Positions 32,443-36,111 of a DNA stretch of 36,111 nucleotides are shown piece after piece. The position numbers and the translations under genes are program-made. Origin of the DNA: Streptococcus pseudopneumoniae. Its GTDB lineage: Bacteria; Bacillota; Bacilli; Lactobacillales; Streptococcaceae. The stretch is taken from contig NZ_JVKV01000007.1 of assembly GCF_001072375.1 (NCBI RefSeq), positions 1-36,111 on the forward strand. The letters run 5' to 3'. The notes under the pieces were generated by a model. That model was given only the letters and a program-made list of their open reading frames with translations, searched no databases and was not told the origin of the DNA. The stretch's first letter is position 1. Every line of letters begins with the position of its first letter.

Positions 32443-32468
32443 TGATATAATAGTTGAAAACGCTTAAA
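32443..32468 (+). promoter_or_regulatory. ackA promoter with cre site at the transcription start
   Basis: Extended -10 TGATATAAT (32443-32451). TGAAAACGCTTAAA (32455-32468) matches the CcpA cre consensus TGWAARCGYTWNCW at 13 of 14 positions and covers the predicted transcription start, a position that usually means repression. Confidence 0.8.
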
Positions 32469-32482
32469 AAAGGGGAAACATT

Positions 32483-33673
32483 ATGACAAAAACCATTGCA
32501 ATTAACGCTGGAAGCTCTAGCTTGAAATGGCAACTTTACCAAATGCCAGAAGAAAAAGTATTAGCAAAAGGGTTGATTGAGCGAATTGGATTGAAAGATT
32601 CTATTTCTACAGTTAAATTTGATGGTCGTTCAGAACAACAAGTCCTTGACATTGACAACCATACTTTGGCAGTTAAGATTTTGCTTGATGACTTGATTCG
32701 TTTTGATATTATTAAATCTTATGATGAAATTACTGGTGTTGGACACCGTGTCGTTGCAGGTGGAGAGTACTTCAAAGAATCTACAGTCGTGGAAGGTGAT
32801 GTAATTGAAAAAGTTGAAGAGTTAGGTCTTCTTGCTCCATTGCACAATCCTGCGAATGCTGCGGGTATTCGTGCCTTCAAAGAATTATTGCCAGATATTA
32901 CGAGTGTCGTTGTTTTTGATACTTCCTTCCATACAAGTATGCCAGAGAAAGCTTATCGCTATCCTCTACCAACAAAATATTACACAGAAAACAAGGTTCG
33001 TAAGTACGGCGCTCACGGTACAAGCCATCAGTATGTTGCTCAAGAAGCAGCGAAGGTTTTGGGACGTCCACTAGAAGAGTTGAAGCTAATCACTTGCCAT
33101 ATCGGTAATGGTGCTTCGATTACAGCTGTTAAGGGTGGTCAATCTGTTGACACCTCAATGGGATTCACTCCACTTGGTGGTGTAATGATGGGAACTCGTA
33201 CAGGGGATATTGACCCAGCCATCATTCCTTATTTAATGCAATATACAGAGGACTTTAACAAGCCTGAGGACATCAGTCGTATCCTCAATCGTGAGTCAGG
33301 GTTGATGGGTGTTTCTGGTAAATCTAGTGACATGCGTGACGTGATTGCTGCTATGGAGGCAGGAGATCACGATGCTACTTTGGCTTATGAAATGTATGTT
33401 GACCGTATCCAAAAACATATTGGTCAATACCTTGCAGTCCTAAATGGAGCAGATGCTATTATTTTCACAGCAGGTATCGGTGAAAATTCTACTAATGTAC
33501 GTGAAGATGTTATTTCAGGGATCTCTTGGTTTGGTTGCGATGTAGATCCAGAGAAAAATGTCTTTGGTGCAACCGGAGATATTTCGACAGATGCAGCAAG
33601 TGTCCGAGTACTAGTAATTCCAACAGATGAGGAATTAGTCATTGCACGTGACGTTGAACGTTTGAAAAAATAA
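32483..33673 (+). CDS. ackA: Acetate kinase
   Basis: Acetate kinase converts acetyl phosphate and ADP to acetate and ATP, the last step of the pyruvate oxidase/phosphotransacetylase route and a main ATP source in these lactic bacteria. At 396 residues it is full length. The ASKHA-fold motifs are visible: N-A-G-S-S-S-L-K-W (phosphate 1), [44 protein letters not shown] and F-T-A-G-I-G-E-N-S. The RBS is AAGGGGAAAC. It has its own promoter with a cre site. A 20-bp hairpin ends it. The adjacent methyltransferase is the usual neighbour in streptococci. Confidence 0.98.
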   Translation: MTKTIAINAGSSSLKWQLYQMPEEKVLAKGLIERIGLKDSISTVKFDGRSEQQVLDIDNHTLAVKILLDDLIRFDIIKSYDEITGVGHRVVAGGEYFKESTVVEGDVIEKVEELGLLAPLHNPANAAGIRAFKELLPDITSVVVFDTSFHTSMPEKAYRYPLPTKYYTENKVRKYGAHGTSHQYVAQEAAKVLGRPLEELKLITCHIGNGASITAVKGGQSVDTSMGFTPLGGVMMGTRTGDIDPAIIPYLMQYTEDFNKPEDISRILNRESGLMGVSGKSSDMRDVIAAMEAGDHDATLAYEMYVDRIQKHIGQYLAVLNGADAIIFTAGIGENSTNVREDVISGISWFGCDVDPEKNVFGATGDISTDAASVRVLVIPTDEELVIARDVERLKK

Positions 33674-33674
33674 C

Positions 33675-33722
33675 AGATCAAAAAAATCGACCTTCAATAA
33701 TAAAGGTCGATTTTTTTGATCT
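33675..33722. terminator. Long bidirectional terminator between ackA and birA
   Basis: A perfect 20-bp stem (33675-33694 with 33703-33722) and an 8-base loop CAATAATA. Each arm contains a run of seven A or T, so it ends transcription in both directions. Confidence 0.93.
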
Positions 33723-33729
33723 AGGAAAA

Positions 33730-34665
33730 CTACCATTTAGTCAGTGAAACTTCGCCACTATTGAGCCAAATCTTTTCACCGTTGGCTAATTCTATCAGCA
33801 GTTGGCCTTGGTCAGAGATGTCACAGGCTTTTCCTGTGATTATTTCTTGATCCTTCTTGAAAGAGATCTCTTTTCCTAAAACGATTGAGCGTTTTTTATA
33901 GAGATAGAGGAGTTCATCGGCTTCTGTTTCATAGAAACATTTCCAGATTTCAGCAATCAATTCATTGCGAGTAATGGGAGTATGTTGAGAAAATAAGCTT
34001 CCAGCTTTAGTTTGTAGATTCTTGGGAAATTCAGCGATAGAAAAGTTGATCCCGACTCCAATGATAACATCTGTAACGAGTCCAGTTTCGACGGAGGTAA
34101 TGGCTTCTGTTAGAATACCAGCAATTTTTTTCTGGTTCAGATAAATATCATTGACCCACTTGATATCCACGTCGATTAAACTAAGGTTTTTGATAGCCTT
34201 GTAGATAGCTCCAGCTGTTAGAAGTGTATAGGCAGGAAGATTCTGATAAGGGAGATTGGGCTGTAGGTGAAGGGACATGTAAATTCCCCCCTTATCTGGA
34301 GAATAATAAGGACGTTGAAAACGACCGCGTCCCATGGTTTGGCTAGTGGAAAGGTAGAGTTTATCCCCTTTTGCACCAGTTTCCATAGCCTCTTTAGCAT
34401 CGGTTTGGGTAGATTTTGTTGAGGGTTTAAACTGGACAGTAATGGGACTATTCGCTTCGATTTCCTGAGGCAAGATAAGGTCACCGTCCAGAAGTTTATA
34501 CCCACGATTTTTGATACTGTCAATCTCCAGCCCCTCTTGTTGGAGACGTTGGATCGCCTTCCATACGGAAGTTCGAGATAGGTTTAATCTCTCTGCTATT
34601 TTTTCTCCGCTTAGATAATCAGTTTCAGTAGCTAGTATTTTATAGACTTCTTGGTAGGATTTCAT
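33730..34665 (-). CDS. birA: Biotin-protein ligase / biotin operon repressor BirA
   Basis: BirA activates biotin with ATP and attaches it to biotin carrier proteins such as that of acetyl-CoA carboxylase; the two-domain form also represses biotin genes. The 311-residue product has the winged helix-turn-helix at about residues 18-60 (S-G-E-K-I-A-E-R-L-N-L-S-R-T-S-V-W-K). The catalytic domain has the biotinyl-AMP loop G-R-G-R-F-Q-R (112-118) and K-W-V-N-D-I-Y with the following KKIAGIL (169-185). A C-terminal SH3-like domain covers about 265-311. The DNA-binding domain implies regulation, yet no biotin synthesis or transport gene is near. It is convergent with ackA and divergent from the Wzy-like gene. 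Confidence 0.96.
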   Translation of the reverse strand: MKSYQEVYKILATETDYLSGEKIAERLNLSRTSVWKAIQRLQQEGLEIDSIKNRGYKLLDGDLILPQEIEANSPITVQFKPSTKSTQTDAKEAMETGAKGDKLYLSTSQTMGRGRFQRPYYSPDKGGIYMSLHLQPNLPYQNLPAYTLLTAGAIYKAIKNLSLIDVDIKWVNDIYLNQKKIAGILTEAITSVETGLVTDVIIGVGINFSIAEFPKNLQTKAGSLFSQHTPITRNELIAEIWKCFYETEADELLYLYKKRSIVLGKEISFKKDQEIITGKACDISDQGQLLIELANGEKIWLNSGEVSLTKW

Positions 34666-34694
34666 GCTAGATCCTTTCTGGAATAATTAGACTT

Positions 34695-34703
34695 ATTGTA
34701 CCA
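34695..34703 (-). promoter_or_regulatory. birA promoter
   Basis: Minus strand: extended -10 TGGTACAAT (complement of 34695-34703), identical to that of rnhC; -35 poor. Confidence 0.6.
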
Positions 34704-34794
34704 TATTTTTAAAAAAGGGATAGCGATTTTCAAGTAATCTTAGCTAACTATAAAATTTTACCCAGTTTTAGTTAGGAGTATAGAGGCAAAGAGG

Positions 34795-34823
34795 TTTTCA
34801 AATCTCTTGAAAAATGGTAAAAT
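34795..34823 (+). promoter_or_regulatory. Wzy-like gene promoter
   Basis: TTTTCA (34795-34800), 17 bp, extended -10 TGGTAAAAT (34815-34823). Confidence 0.62.
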
Positions 34824-34875
34824 GTTTTAATAACTTATTTATCTGAATGTGATATTCAGAAGGAAAGGATCTGTT

Positions 34876-36066
34876 GTGAAATCAATAGGTGTCATTGAAA
34901 AGTTAAAAAGTTTATCGAAACAAGAAGGACTTCTTTTAGGAGTTATTCTGAGTATTTTTCTTCCTTTTTATCTTTTTGTTATTATTTTTATCTCTTACTT
35001 ACTTTGGTTAGTATATACCGGGGAGATGAAGGGAATCTTAAAACGTTTGTCTCAACACCCTGTCTTGCTCTTTTTTATTGCTTATAGCACTGCAATTTCT
35101 CTTCTAGCACAAAATGTGATGGGAGTAGTTTCTTCGGTGGCCATGTTTCTGTTTGCCATCTTCTTTTACTATTACCAAGCTCAATTGACTCCTAAATTTT
35201 TTAGGTTGACGATTGAAGGAGTTTTAGCCTCAAGTGTCTTGGCAGCAGTCTTTGCAGCCTTGGAACATTTCCAAATTGTAAAGAAATTTGATTATACCTT
35301 CCTCTCACCACGGATGCAGGTTTGGCATCAAAACCGAGCGGAGGTTGCCTTCTTTAACCCTAATTACTATGGAATTATCTGTTGTTTCTGTATCATGATT
35401 GGTTTTTATCTGATTAGCACAACTAAGTTAAGGTGGTTACGAATCTTTTCTATGATTGCCATCTTTGCTAATTTATTCGGTTTAAACTTTACGCAGAATC
35501 GTACAGCTTTTCCAGCCATCATCTTTGGAGCTATCATTTACCTCTTCACGACCATTAAAAACTGGCGTGCCTTCTGGCTTAGTATAGGAGTTTTTGGGGT
35601 TGGTTTAGCCTTCCTATTTTCGAGTGATTTGGGTGTTCGAATGGGAACCTTAGATTCATCTATGGAAGAACGTGTTTCTATCTGGAATGCTGGAATGGCC
35701 TTGTTTAAGCAAAATCCATTCTGGGGTGAAGGACCGCTAACCTACATGCACTCTTTCCCTCGTATTGGAGCACCTTATCATGAACACGCCCACAGTATCT
35801 ATATAGATACGATTTTGAGTTATGGAGTTGTCGGTACCGTTCTCTTGGGGATTGCTTCTGCCACTCCGGTACGAATGTTGATTGATATGAGTCAAGTACC
35901 TAGTAAGCGTCCTATCCTTGGACTTTACCTCTCTTTCTTGACAGTAGTAGCTGTGCACGGAATTTTTGATTTGGCGCTATTTTGGATCCAATCATCCTTT
36001 ATTTTCCTTTTAGTGATGTGTAGTTTACCACTAAAACATAGTATGATTGATGAATTAGTTGATTAA
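34876..36066 (+). CDS. O-antigen ligase/Wzy-like polysaccharide polymerase family membrane protein
   Basis: This is a 396-residue polytopic membrane protein with about 11 hydrophobic segments and one larger external loop (about residues 260-315) holding N-P-F-W-G-E-G-P and H-E-H-A-H-S-I-Y-I-D, the pattern of the Wzy_C/O-antigen ligase family, whose members join or polymerise lipid-linked sugars. The loop histidines and the Arg in the preceding E-E-R-V-S-I-W-N-A-G are the expected functional residues. I chose GTG 34876 because AGGAAAGGA (34861-34869) is well placed before it; an earlier GTG (34849) would cover that site. No glycosyltransferase or capsule gene is adjacent in the window, so its substrate is unknown. 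Confidence 0.82.
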   Translation: MKSIGVIEKLKSLSKQEGLLLGVILSIFLPFYLFVIIFISYLLWLVYTGEMKGILKRLSQHPVLLFFIAYSTAISLLAQNVMGVVSSVAMFLFAIFFYYYQAQLTPKFFRLTIEGVLASSVLAAVFAALEHFQIVKKFDYTFLSPRMQVWHQNRAEVAFFNPNYYGIICCFCIMIGFYLISTTKLRWLRIFSMIAIFANLFGLNFTQNRTAFPAIIFGAIIYLFTTIKNWRAFWLSIGVFGVGLAFLFSSDLGVRMGTLDSSMEERVSIWNAGMALFKQNPFWGEGPLTYMHSFPRIGAPYHEHAHSIYIDTILSYGVVGTVLLGIASATPVRMLIDMSQVPSKRPILGLYLSFLTVVAVHGIFDLALFWIQSSFIFLLVMCSLPLKHSMIDELVD

Positions 36067-36071
36067 CAAAA

Positions 36072-36099
36072 AGAGGCTGGGACAAAAGTCCTAGCCTCT
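36072..36099 (-). terminator. Hairpin acting as terminator on the minus strand
   Basis: AGAGGCTGGGAC (36072-36083) pairs with GTCCTAGCCTCT (36088-36099), loop AAAA. On the minus strand it is followed by TTTTTG, so it suits a convergent gene beyond the right edge; on the plus strand no T tract follows. This hairpin type recurs in streptococcal genomes. Confidence 0.7.
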
Positions 36100-36111
36100 C
36101 AATTGTCTTTG

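Overview
This is a chromosomal window from a low-GC Gram-positive coccus, almost certainly a Streptococcus of the mitis group (S. mitis / S. oralis / S. pneumoniae relatives). The evidence is a BOX-type repeat, a choline-binding cell-surface protein, the RpoE delta subunit next to pyrG, a T-box in front of pheS, a PepV dipeptidase, an LdcB-type carboxypeptidase, and many extended -10 promoters. It is mostly core genome. I see no phage, insertion sequence, CRISPR array, rRNA or tRNA. All identifications come from reading the sequence and from family knowledge; no database search was run.

Layout. 1-5500: the 5' part of rnhC (RNase HIII, cut by the left edge) is divergent from zapA-cvpA, followed by mutS2, then a glycine riboswitch with its terminator controlling an alanine/glycine:cation symporter. 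5500-8360: a two-gene redox operon (AhpD-like protein plus acyl-CoA-dehydrogenase-like flavoprotein) and a TDT-type membrane transporter. 8400-10140, minus strand: a regulator-plus-membrane-protein cassette (XRE repressor, DUF3278-like protein, small four-helix membrane protein, second DUF3278-like protein). A strong promoter drives it, carrying two palindromes of identical geometry; this is the least understood system in the window. 10200-17200: metallophosphoesterase, an orphan amino-acid-binding lipoprotein (minus), nitroreductase-pepV, uracil-DNA-glycosylase-like protein with rhodanese, brnQ, and a DUF1307-like lipoprotein (minus). 17300-23900: M42 peptidase, HIT protein and ldcB, then the T-box-controlled pheS-GNAT-pheT operon. 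24000-27480: a lysophospholipase-like hydrolase (minus), a spacer with a possible 16-codon ORF, an ABC-2 export pair, and a shortened BOX element. 27500-31420: rpoE, pyrG behind a GGGC-initiated attenuator, and a secreted choline-binding protein with an unrecognised N-terminal domain. 31440-end: a class I methyltransferase that may be translated from a leaderless mRNA, ackA with a cre site over its predicted transcription start, birA (minus), and a Wzy/O-antigen-ligase-like membrane protein.

How it works together. The window is rich in RNA- and nucleotide-level control: glycine sensing by an aptamer, uncharged tRNA-Phe sensing by a T-box, probable CTP sensing by reiterative initiation at pyrG, and carbon catabolite control at ackA. 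Most transcription units end in clear intrinsic terminators, several of them bidirectional between convergent genes, so operon limits can be read with fair confidence.
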